A DNA stretch of 5,011 nucleotides from Propionibacterium sp. (GTDB lineage Bacteria > Actinomycetota > Actinomycetes > Propionibacteriales > Propionibacteriaceae). Within the stretch, counting starts at the first letter, position 1; each line of letters begins with the position of its first letter. The stretch covers positions 1-5,011 of the forward strand of contig JAAYZP010000265.1 of NCBI GenBank assembly GCA_012514785.1, in the 5' to 3' direction. The notes under the pieces were generated by a model, which was given only the letters and a program-made list of their open reading frames with translations, made no database searches and had not been told where the DNA came from. A program made the translations under genes and the position numbers. Below are positions 1 to 4,567 of this stretch, piece by piece.

Positions 1-4
1 AACC

Positions 5-24
5 ACAACGGTGTCATTCGTTGT
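5..24. promoter_or_regulatory. Small inverted repeat upstream of manA (possible operator)
   Basis: ACAACG at 5-10 is the exact reverse complement of CGTTGT at 19-24, with an 8-base spacer. The 20-bp dyad lies about 70 bp before the manA start and could be a regulator-binding site. It could equally be chance or part of a feature truncated by the window edge. A weak TANNNT-type -10 candidate (TAGCAT, 52-57) lies between it and the gene, without a recognisable -35. Confidence 0.2.
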
Positions 25-93
25 TGCGGAGCCGCGAGGAAAGGCAACAGCTAGCATTGTATAGACACTTTCGAGGTGAAGGAGAATCGTCGG

Positions 94-1326
94 ATGCGAG
101 TCTTGACGGGCACCGTGCAGCACTTCGTGTGGGGCGACCGCACCGAGATCCCGCGGATCCTCGGCATCGAACCCGACGGTGAGCCCTGGGCCGAGTACTG
201 GCTCGGCGCCCACGCCTCCGGCCCCTCCTCCTTCGACGACGCCCCCGGCGAGACGCTCGCTTCCTACCTCTCTGCCAACCCCGAGGTGATCGGTGAGCGC
301 AACGTCGAGCAGTTCGGGGCGAAGCTGCCCTACATGATGAAGCTGCTGTCTGCGGCCGGCCCGTTGAGCCTCCAGGTGCACCCCACGCGCGACCAGGCGA
401 TCGAGGGGTACGCGAAGGAGACGCTGATGGAGATCCCGTTCGAGGATCCCTCGCGCTCCTACAAGGACGACTGGCCCAAGCCGGAAGCCATCGTCGCGCT
501 GACCCGCTTCGAGGGGCTGCTCGGTTTCCGTGAGCCCGCCGAGACCGTGAAGCTGTTCGAGCAGCTGGGCGTGGCCCACGAGCTGAACTCGGTGATCGCC
601 CCGCTGCGCGACCGCAAGGAGGCGCTCGCGCTGCAGGAGGTCTTCCTCGACGTCCTCACCATCCGCAAGCGTCGCCACCTCGTGGACCTGGTGCTGGCCC
701 GCGCCGTCGAGCTGCTGGACGCCGGTGGTGAGCTCGGCGAGTTCGCGCGCACCGCCGTCGAGATCGACGAGCACTTCCCGGGCGACGCCGGCATCCTGGC
801 CGCGCTGCTGCTCAACCGCTTCACCCTCGAGCCCGGCGAGGCCATCGCGCTCGAGGCCGGCGTCATGCACGCCTACCTGCGCGGCACCGCCGTCGAGGTG
901 ATGGCGGCTTCCGACAACATCGTCCGCGGCGGGCTCACCAAGAAGCACATCGACGTCGACGGCCTGCTCGGCCTGGTCAACTTCGAGACCCGCAACCCCA
1001 CCATCCTGCGCCCCGAGGGCGGGGACGGGCTCTACCGGTACCCGACGGACTTCCCCGAGTTCGAGCTGTGGCTGATGGCACCGACGACCGACCGCCACGT
1101 CACGCTGCCCCGGGAGGATTCGGCGAGGATCGCGCTGGTCACCGACGGCGAGTTCCACCTCCGCGGCGACGGCGAGGTCCACCTCACGCGGGGCCAGGCG
1201 GTGTTCATCGCCGCGGGCGAGAGTGTCGACGTCACGGGCGCGGGGCAGATGTTCATGTCCACCTCCGGGGGCCGAGAGATCGACACGGGCTCACCCGACG
1301 CTCTGCTCGACGTCGCGAGCGGCTGA
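94..1326 (+). CDS. manA: Mannose-6-phosphate isomerase, class I (ManA)
   Basis: Cytosolic zinc enzyme that interconverts mannose 6-phosphate and fructose 6-phosphate, linking glycolysis to GDP-mannose supply or to mannose catabolism. The 410-aa product is normal for type I phosphomannose isomerases. The N-terminus MRVLTGTVQHFVWG is typical of the family. The expected zinc ligands are visible: Q94 and H96 in SLQVHP, E131 in KPEAIVAL, and H259 in the C-terminal signature HAYLRG...EVMAASDNIVRGGLT (259-282), which also carries the active-site arginine R278. The block usually written YxDxNHKPE reads YKDDWPKPE (123-131), so N and H are replaced but the ligand E is kept. The ATG at 94 is chosen because AAGGAGA at 79-85 sits 8 bases upstream and because family members begin at this MR. 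The in-frame GTG at 76 lies ahead of that Shine-Dalgarno sequence and would add six residues. No partner gene follows; the next gene is convergent. Confidence 0.95.
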   Translation: MRVLTGTVQHFVWGDRTEIPRILGIEPDGEPWAEYWLGAHASGPSSFDDAPGETLASYLSANPEVIGERNVEQFGAKLPYMMKLLSAAGPLSLQVHPTRDQAIEGYAKETLMEIPFEDPSRSYKDDWPKPEAIVALTRFEGLLGFREPAETVKLFEQLGVAHELNSVIAPLRDRKEALALQEVFLDVLTIRKRRHLVDLVLARAVELLDAGGELGEFARTAVEIDEHFPGDAGILAALLLNRFTLEPGEAIALEAGVMHAYLRGTAVEVMAASDNIVRGGLTKKHIDVDGLLGLVNFETRNPTILRPEGGDGLYRYPTDFPEFELWLMAPTTDRHVTLPREDSARIALVTDGEFHLRGDGEVHLTRGQAVFIAAGESVDVTGAGQMFMSTSGGREIDTGSPDALLDVASG

Positions 1327-1330
1327 CCCC

Positions 1331-1358
1331 GTTTCACGGACATCGGCTGTGCGTGAAC
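1331..1358 (+). terminator. Weak candidate terminator hairpin after manA
   Basis: TTCACG (1333-1338) pairs perfectly with CGTGAA (1352-1357). G1331 and C1358 extend the stem across a one-base bulge, and the loop is 13 bases. It starts 5 bases after the manA stop. There is no T-tract after it, so it is not a classical intrinsic terminator. In high-GC actinobacteria hairpins without a T-tract are sometimes proposed to act as terminators. Confidence 0.25.
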
Positions 1359-1422
1359 ACTGCAGAGCACACCTCCCCTGTCCACGCCCCGCCCTCAGGG
1401 CAGCGGCTTCCCAGCAGGAATG

Positions 1423-1497
1423 GTTCGTGATCGACCACCAGTCGCATTCTGCGCCCCCGAAAACGCGAAGAGCGTGATCCAGTGGTCGATTGCGAAC
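1423..1497 (-). repeat. 75-bp imperfect palindromic element, copy 1
   Basis: The left arm GTTCGTGATCGACCACCAG (1423-1441) faces CCAGTGGTCGATTGCGAAC (1479-1497). This is 15 of 19 matches to a perfect inverted repeat, and two of the four differences still allow G-T pairing. Between the arms are 37 bases holding two small hairpins, CGCA-TTC-TGCG (1443-1453) and ACGC-GAAGA-GCGT (1463-1475). The unit is in inverted orientation relative to copy 2: its reverse complement matches copy 2 at 21 of 37 inner positions, including a shared GGGGCGCA core. It lies between two convergent genes. Possible roles are a REP/BIME-like or MITE-like chromosomal repeat, a bidirectional terminator, or a structured RNA. 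No coding function is supported. Confidence 0.75.
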
Positions 1498-1515
1498 ATT
1501 CAGCGGCACCGCCGT

Positions 1516-1590
1516 GTTCGTGATCGACCACCAGAACGCGGTTCTGGCGAAATCAGGGGCGCAAGATCGCGCTGGCGGTCGATCGCGAAC
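1516..1590 (+). repeat. 75-bp imperfect palindromic element, copy 2
   Basis: The left arm (1516-1534) is identical over all 19 bases to the left arm of copy 1. The right arm CTGGCGGTCGATCGCGAAC (1572-1590) pairs with it at 17 of 19 positions, and one of the two remaining pairs is G-T. The interior is again exactly 37 bases with two hairpins: a perfect 7-bp stem CCAGAAC-GCG-GTTCTGG (1531-1547), which competes with the inner end of the long stem, and GCGC-AAGATC-GCGC (1559-1572). The second hairpin sits at the aligned position of a hairpin in copy 1 but with changed bases on both sides, which suggests the pairing is conserved. The two copies are separated by 18 bp (1498-1515) containing CGGC-ACC-GCCG. 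No target-site duplication is visible. Confidence 0.75.
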
Positions 1591-1683
1591 AACTTCGCCA
1601 AGCGATGACGCATCGTCACCAACGACCGGAGGGAGATTGTGAACGTGGGCTGCCAGTGACCAGCTCTCGTACACAATGTCCCG

Positions 1684-2574
1684 TCAGGGGCGCTGCCCCA
1701 GCCAGGCGCGTGTGCCGAACGAGCCGATCGACGACGCCGCCACCCGCGCACCGTGGGCCAGCGCGTCGACCAACGTCACCTCCGTGAGGCCGTGGCGGGC
1801 GACGTGTGCGGCGAAGCCGCCGTGGAAGAAGTCGCCGGCGCCGAGCGTGTCGACGACGTCGACGCTCGGCGGCCGCACCTCCCCGGCACCCTGCCGCGTC
1901 TTGTACAGGACCGACGACCCCCCTCGCGTGACAGCCGCAAACCGGGGGCCAGCTTCGAGGAGGAAGTCGAGCACCGCCGCGGGTGCGGCGACGCCGTCGG
2001 GCGCGAACGCGGAGGACACCACCGCGGCGTCCACGTGCGGAAGGAGGTCGGGCGTGGCGGGCTTCCAACTGCCACCGTCCAGCACGACGGGCACACCCGC
2101 CTCGCGCGCCCGCTCAACGACGGTGCGGGCCAGGTCGGCCTCGTGTCCGTCGATCAGGACGACGTCGTAATCACGCACGTCGATCTCGCCCAGGTCGTCG
2201 TCGGGCGGGGGCGTGTCGACGTGGCTGCGGTCCCCGGTGGAGATGACCGCCCGGTCCCCCGTGGCCCGCGTCACCATGATGGACGCGACGGTGACCCTCC
2301 GCCCCGGCTGCGTGGCCGCGCGGCGCACGCTCACACCGCAGGTGGCGAGGTCGCCCCGGATGAGGTCCCAGGCTGGGCCGTCGGGGACGCGGGTGACGAG
2401 GGTCGTCGTCGCGGCTTCGCGGGCGAACGCGACGGCGGCGTTGGTGGCCGGTCCGCCGGCGGCGAGCATGTCGTCGAGCCCGCGGATCTTCTCGTCCGGG
2501 GCGGGCATACGGTCGACGAGCTGGACAACGTCGAGGGTGGTCAATCCGACGAACAGACCGGATATCGATGGCAC
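1684..2574 (-). CDS. PfkB-family carbohydrate kinase (ribokinase superfamily)
   Basis: Cytosolic ATP-dependent sugar or sugar-phosphate kinase of the ribokinase/PfkB family; the exact substrate cannot be read from the sequence. The 296-aa product has the family order: an N-terminal strand GLFVGLTTLD (6-15), the glycine-rich substrate-binding signature AAGGPATNAAVA (38-49), and the C-terminal signature DTLGAGDFFHGGFA (242-255). In the latter, GAGD supplies the anion hole and D248 is the predicted catalytic base. By eye the arrangement VDVVDT.GAGD.FHG resembles sulfofructose-kinase-like members as well as ribokinases, so a specific name is not justified. The GTG at 2574 is chosen because GGAGGA (2586-2581 on the minus strand) lies 6 bases upstream. 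A TTG at 2592 would read through that ribosome-binding site. The gene is divergent from tRNA-Thr and convergent with manA, so it is probably monocistronic. Confidence 0.88.
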   Translation of the reverse strand: MPSISGLFVGLTTLDVVQLVDRMPAPDEKIRGLDDMLAAGGPATNAAVAFAREAATTTLVTRVPDGPAWDLIRGDLATCGVSVRRAATQPGRRVTVASIMVTRATGDRAVISTGDRSHVDTPPPDDDLGEIDVRDYDVVLIDGHEADLARTVVERAREAGVPVVLDGGSWKPATPDLLPHVDAAVVSSAFAPDGVAAPAAVLDFLLEAGPRFAAVTRGGSSVLYKTRQGAGEVRPPSVDVVDTLGAGDFFHGGFAAHVARHGLTEVTLVDALAHGARVAASSIGSFGTRAWLGQRP

Positions 2575-2577
2575 GGG

Positions 2578-2586
2578 CTCTCCTCC
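2578..2586 (-). promoter_or_regulatory. Shine-Dalgarno that decides the kinase start
   Basis: On the minus strand this reads GGAGGAGAG and ends 3 bases before the GTG at 2574; the GGAGGA core leaves a 6-base spacer. Its position favours the GTG over the upstream in-frame TTG at 2592. Confidence 0.75.
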
Positions 2587-2593
2587 ATCCAAG

Positions 2594-2621
2594 TTGCCGT
2601 CGCGCGGATATACGGCACAAT
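2594..2621 (+). promoter_or_regulatory. Candidate promoter of tRNA-Thr
   Basis: A TTGCCG hexamer (2594-2599, 4 of 6 to TTGACA by first-half identity TTG plus C) is followed after 16 bases by CACAAT (2616-2621, 4 of 6 to TATAAT). This would start transcription around 2628, a few bases before the mature tRNA 5' end at 2632. The region also holds the divergent kinase leader, for which I see no clear promoter. Confidence 0.45.
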
Positions 2622-2631
2622 AGTGGGGCGC

Positions 2632-2704
2632 GCCTCCTTAGCTCAGTGGCCAGAGCACCTGTCTTGTAAACAGGCGGTCGAGGGTTCGACTCCCTCAGGG
2701 GGCT
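2632..2704 (+). tRNA. tRNA-Thr (anticodon TGT)
   Basis: A complete 73-nt cloverleaf can be folded by eye. The acceptor stem GCCTCCT pairs with AGGGGGC (one T-G pair). The D stem is GCTC/GAGC, the anticodon stem CCTGT/ACAGG, and the loop CTTGTAA gives anticodon TGT, which reads ACA threonine codons. The T stem is GAGGG/CCCTC with loop TTCGACT, and the discriminator base is T2704. CCA is not encoded. The gene is intact, but its 3' part from 2653 onward is one copy of a 57-bp duplication, so that part was probably donated by the inserted cassette when it integrated. Confidence 0.97.
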
Positions 2705-2709
2705 CTCTT
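2653..2709 (+). repeat. Left direct repeat (attachment site, attL-like), inside tRNA-Thr
   Basis: 57 bp identical to 3853-3909, at an offset of exactly 1200 bp. It covers the end of the D arm, the whole anticodon arm, the T arm, the 3' acceptor strand and five bases past the tRNA end (CTCTT). Bases on both sides differ (2651-2652 CA versus 3851-3852 GG; 2710 C versus 3910 T). A direct repeat of a tRNA 3' segment is the standard scar of integration by a tyrosine recombinase. Confidence 0.9.
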
Positions 2710-2747
2710 CTTGCCCTGCCTACACCTAGATGCCGCGGTCCGACACC

Positions 2748-2753
2748 TATGCT
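2748..2753 (+). promoter_or_regulatory. Candidate -10 element for a leaderless transcript
   Basis: TATGCT fits the actinobacterial TANNNT -10 pattern. It lies 6 bases before the ATG at 2760, so transcription would start on the A of the start codon. No Shine-Dalgarno precedes that ATG, and no good -35 is visible. The element overlaps the second copy of a 7-base direct repeat ACACCTA (2722-2728 and 2743-2749, 21-bp period), which could be a regulator site. Confidence 0.45.
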
Positions 2754-2759
2754 GCCGTC

Positions 2760-3497
2760 ATGAGTTCACCCTCGTTGCCGAGCAAGAGCCGGGTAAGCAA
2801 GGCTGGTCAACGAATCCGCCGAGCGCTGCGAGATCCACAACGACTAGCCGAGGACCCTGATGCTCTAGCCCGTCTCGTCGAGGATCGGGAAGTGGTCTTC
2901 CAACACCGCGATTCCCACACCGCGGCCATGGCTAGCGCCAACGCCTCCCTTCGGTACCACTGCAGGCAACTAGGGCTCGGCGATGTCGCAGTGGTCGCCC
3001 AGCGGCTGAAACGCCTTCCGACGATCTTTGACAAACTTCAACGGGAACCGACACTGAGTTTGGACAACATGCACGACCTGGGCGGCGTCCGTGCGGTGGT
3101 CCCGACCATTGCGGATGTGCGCCGGCTCCAAGAACGGTTGATTCGTAGGCGTCCGGAAGCAAGAGTCCTCGACTACATCGAGACTCCCCGACAATCTGGC
3201 TACAGGGCCGTGCATGTTGTTGCGGATTGGGGAGGCGCGGTGCGGAGGAAGGTTGAGATCCAGTTGCGCAGCACAGTCATGCACCAATGGGCCGACATGG
3301 TGGAAACAGCTTCCAGGGCTTTCGGTGTCAACCACAAACAGGATGGGGACACCCCATTCCATCGCTGGGCCCGCGCTCTTTCACGCATCATGGCAGTCGT
3401 CGAGTTGGGCGACGCACCTGGAGCAGAACTCTCGGCTGAGTACGATGAGGCATACACTGAGTTCTTCGGCGACGAGATGGGAGACAACTATGAGTGA
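2760..3497 (+). CDS. RelA/SpoT-domain nucleotidyltransferase, small alarmone synthetase-like (candidate toxSAS toxin)
   Basis: A 245-aa protein with a RelA/SpoT synthetase domain but no HD hydrolase, TGS or ACT domain, so it belongs among short, single-domain alarmone synthetases. Recognisable pieces, numbered from ATG 2760: the basic segment RLKRLPTIFDKLQRE (82-96) matching the R.K...SI..K region; DLGGVRAVV (106-114) with the metal-binding D106; SGYRAVHVV (146-154) with the guanine-stacking Y148 and H152; and VEIQLRSTVMHQWADMVE (165-182) with the catalytic E166 and R170. All key residues appear intact. Family members make (p)ppGpp, ppApp, or in the toxSAS group pyrophosphorylate the tRNA CCA end; which applies here is unknown. 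About 70 N-terminal residues are basic and helical-looking. The start at 2760 is preferred because TATGCT sits at leaderless spacing; an in-frame ATG at 2730 would add ten residues. The stop overlaps the next gene by 8 bp, so the two are co-translated. A housekeeping synthetase is the main alternative. Confidence 0.85.
   Translation: MSSPSLPSKSRVSKAGQRIRRALRDPQRLAEDPDALARLVEDREVVFQHRDSHTAAMASANASLRYHCRQLGLGDVAVVAQRLKRLPTIFDKLQREPTLSLDNMHDLGGVRAVVPTIADVRRLQERLIRRRPEARVLDYIETPRQSGYRAVHVVADWGGAVRRKVEIQLRSTVMHQWADMVETASRAFGVNHKQDGDTPFHRWARALSRIMAVVELGDAPGAELSAEYDEAYTEFFGDEMGDNYE
3480..3483 (+). promoter_or_regulatory. Shine-Dalgarno of the 115-aa gene, inside the preceding coding sequence
   Basis: GGAG (within GGGAGA, 3479-3484) lies 6 bases upstream of the ATG at 3490. 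It fixes the start of the small gene within the last codons of the RelA/SpoT gene and implies coupled translation. Confidence 0.65.
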
Positions 3498-3837
3498 CGT
3501 CACCAAGCATTTCATCATCGTCTTCGACCGCGCCGAAGGACGGCAGATCGCGTTCGAGGAATGGCACAGCGTGGAAGAGGCAACCGAGCGTTACCGGGAC
3601 CTCGAACAGGCGAACCTGGATTCCCCGAAGGAAGCACGGGACATCGTCCTGGTGGGCTCGGACTCGGCAGAGAGCGTCAAGGTCACCCACGCCAGCTACT
3701 TTGCCGAAGAGCACCCAGACGCCACCAACATCAAACGCTACCTCGACGACTTCGCCGAATCGCACGGAGCGATGGGCATCAACCAGCGTCGCATCCGGTC
3801 CCCGCGCAGAGCACACGTGCAGCCCCATCTGGCGTGA
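3490..3837 (+). CDS. 115-aa protein of unknown family, candidate antitoxin or partner of the RelA/SpoT protein
   Basis: I do not recognise a named family. The start ATG overlaps the upstream stop (ATGAGTGA, 8 bp) and has its own GGAG ribosome-binding site, so it is surely the second gene of a two-gene operon. The protein reads as a small alpha/beta fold: strand KHFIIVFDRAEG (6-17), a likely helix SVEEATERYRDLEQA (27-41), strand ARDIVLVGSDS (49-59), then KVTHASYFAEE (64-74) and a short acidic helix around 80-90. Residues 1-90 are rich in D and E. The last 15 are basic (RRIRSPRRAHVQPH) and could bind nucleic acid. No signal peptide, membrane segment or helix-turn-helix is evident. Toxin-first, overlapping pairs with a small acidic second protein are common in toxin-antitoxin loci, so neutralisation of the RelA/SpoT enzyme is a reasonable inference. 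It could instead be an activator or a sensor subunit. Confidence 0.8.
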   Translation: MSDVTKHFIIVFDRAEGRQIAFEEWHSVEEATERYRDLEQANLDSPKEARDIVLVGSDSAESVKVTHASYFAEEHPDATNIKRYLDDFAESHGAMGINQRRIRSPRRAHVQPHLA

Positions 3838-3852
3838 GGCCAAGGATGTCGG

Positions 3853-3904
3853 GAGCACCTGTCTTGTAAACAGGCGGTCGAGGGTTCGACTCCCTCAGGG
3901 GGCT
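3853..3904 (+). pseudogene. tRNA-Thr 3' fragment (52 nt)
   Basis: The fragment holds the anticodon arm with TGT, the variable region, the T arm, the 3' acceptor strand and the discriminator T, all identical to the intact gene. The 5' acceptor strand and D arm are missing, so it cannot form a functional tRNA alone. It would be transcribed if read-through from the cassette reaches it. Confidence 0.88.
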
Positions 3905-3909
3905 CTCTT
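3853..3909 (+). repeat. Right direct repeat (attachment site, attR-like)
   Basis: Exact second copy of 2653-2709. It begins 15 bp after the stop of the 115-aa gene. The bases just before it do not resemble the 5' half of a tRNA, so this is a partial copy rather than a second whole gene. By tRNA-integration logic this copy carries the original chromosomal tRNA 3' end, now displaced. Confidence 0.9.
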
Positions 3910-3920
3910 TCTGCCCGGGC

Positions 3921-3926
3921 TAGGCT
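3921..3926 (+). promoter_or_regulatory. Weak candidate -10 for the methyltransferase
   Basis: TAGGCT fits TANNNT and lies about 30 bp before the methyltransferase start, beyond the right repeat, so it belongs to the chromosome rather than the cassette. No -35 is evident at the usual distance. Confidence 0.25.
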
Positions 3927-3955
3927 TGCTGAAGTTTCGTCGAGAGGACACTTCC

Positions 3956-4561
3956 ATGGTGGAGCCCAGCCGCTGGTCGTTGATGATCCAGCAGGATCCC
4001 GATCATTCGCGCCGCTACATCGATCGCTTCAAGATCATGGCGATGAACGGTCACGACCTCCTGGGCGAGGCCCGCACCGTCGACGCGATGGCGCCGCGGG
4101 GCGGGAAGATCCTGGATGCGGGCTGCGGCCCGGGCCGGCTGGACGGGCACCTGCACGCGCTGGGGCACACCGTCGTCGGTATCGACGTCGACCCCGCCCT
4201 GATCGCGGCCGCCGAGGAGGACTACCCCGGCCCGCGGTACGTCGTCGGCGACCTCGCGGAGATGGACCTCACGGAGCACGGCATCGAAGATAAGTTCGAT
4301 GTCATCGTCTCGGCCGGCAACGTGATCGGCTTCCTCGCCCCCAGCACGCGGGTGGAGGTGCTGCGTCGCTTCGGCACGCACCTGGCCGACGAGGGTCGCG
4401 CCATCATCGGCTTCGGCGCCGGGCGCGGCTACGAGTTCTCGGACTTCTTCGCCGACGTCGAGACCGCCGGGCTGCGGCTCGACCTGGCGCTCGAGTCGTG
4501 GGATCTCAGGCCGTTCACCGCGGAGTCGACGTTCCTCGTCGCGATCTGCACGAAGGCCTGA
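3956..4561 (+). CDS. Class I SAM-dependent methyltransferase
   Basis: A 201-aa cytosolic methyltransferase with a Rossmann-type SAM-binding core. Motif I is ILDAGCGPGRLDGHL (50-64). The acidic end of strand 2 is VVGIDVDP (70-77), with D75 expected to hold the ribose hydroxyls. YVVGDLAEMDL (91-101) gives the adenine-contacting D, and FDVIVSAGNVIGFL (109-122) is motif IV. The substrate is unknown; the size and lack of extra domains fit the generic methyltransferase-25/11 type. The ATG at 3956 is supported by AGAGGA (3943-3948) 7 bases upstream. The same frame is open far upstream through the right repeat into the cassette, but that extension is out of frame with the 115-aa gene and has no homology signal. 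The gene is convergent with the DedA-like gene, with only 6 bp between the stops. Before the cassette arrived it lay close behind tRNA-Thr. Confidence 0.9.
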   Translation: MVEPSRWSLMIQQDPDHSRRYIDRFKIMAMNGHDLLGEARTVDAMAPRGGKILDAGCGPGRLDGHLHALGHTVVGIDVDPALIAAAEEDYPGPRYVVGDLAEMDLTEHGIEDKFDVIVSAGNVIGFLAPSTRVEVLRRFGTHLADEGRAIIGFGAGRGYEFSDFFADVETAGLRLDLALESWDLRPFTAESTFLVAICTKA

Positions 4562-4567
4562 CCGGCC

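Larger units (their letters stand above)
1327..1683. other. Intergenic region between convergent manA and sugar kinase
   Basis: No gene is supported here. Open frames across it are low-quality and mostly translate the palindromic repeats. Besides the two 75-bp elements and the weak hairpin after manA, I see GCCCT-C-AGGGC (1391-1401) and two overlapping short palindromes around CGATG-ACG-CATCG (1603-1615) and TGACG-CAT-CGTCA (1606-1618). The last pair lies downstream of the minus-strand kinase and could contribute to its termination. None is followed by a convincing T-run on either strand. Confidence 0.6.
2653..3909 (+). mobile_element. Integrase-less two-gene cassette integrated at tRNA-Thr
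   Basis: A 1200-bp unit lies between duplicated 57-bp tRNA-Thr 3' segments. Almost all unique sequence is used by two overlapping genes: a RelA/SpoT-domain protein and a 115-aa protein. Only 15 bp separate the last stop (3837) from the right repeat. Sampled lines inside are about 55-67% G+C against about 72% in the flanking genes, and codons such as CTA and TTG are commoner, consistent with transfer. No recombinase, excisionase or replication gene is present. The cassette is therefore either mobilised in trans by an integrase elsewhere that recognises this tRNA, or it is the residue of a larger island. The clean ends and the self-contained gene pair favour the first, by inference. Confidence 0.8.

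Noticed and set aside
76..93. GTG at 76 as the manA start
   Set aside because: The Shine-Dalgarno AAGGAGA (79-85) lies inside this extension and serves the ATG at 94, where the family's conserved N-terminus begins.
1423..1590. CRISPR array
   Set aside because: There are only two units, they are inverted relative to each other, each is itself palindromic, and there are no regular unique spacers.
1291..1674. Small open frames in the manA-kinase gap, with repeated peptides such as RDRPP and VVDHE
   Set aside because: The repeated peptides are translations of the 75-bp palindromic elements on either strand. No ribosome-binding site or family match supports them.
1753..2763. A 336-aa open frame on the plus strand opposite the sugar kinase, running through the tRNA
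   Set aside because: It is antisense to a kinase with clear PfkB signatures, reads through tRNA-Thr, and has the R/G/D/V-rich composition typical of high-GC shadow frames.
2710..3852. A hidden integrase or excisionase inside the cassette
   Set aside because: Both strands were checked. The remaining frames are shadows of the two genes, and none has the catalytic pattern of a tyrosine or serine recombinase.
3853..3904. A second complete tRNA-Thr gene
   Set aside because: The sequence upstream of 3853 contains no matching 5' acceptor strand or D stem, so only a 3' fragment is present.
3913..3920. GCCCGGGC palindrome after the right repeat as a terminator
   Set aside because: An 8-bp palindrome cannot form a usable loop and no T-tract follows it.
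3494..3955. N-terminal extension of the methyltransferase frame back into the cassette
   Set aside because: It overlaps the 115-aa gene out of frame, crosses the att repeat, and its S/T/R-rich sequence has no domain. A good ribosome-binding site and ATG exist at 3956.
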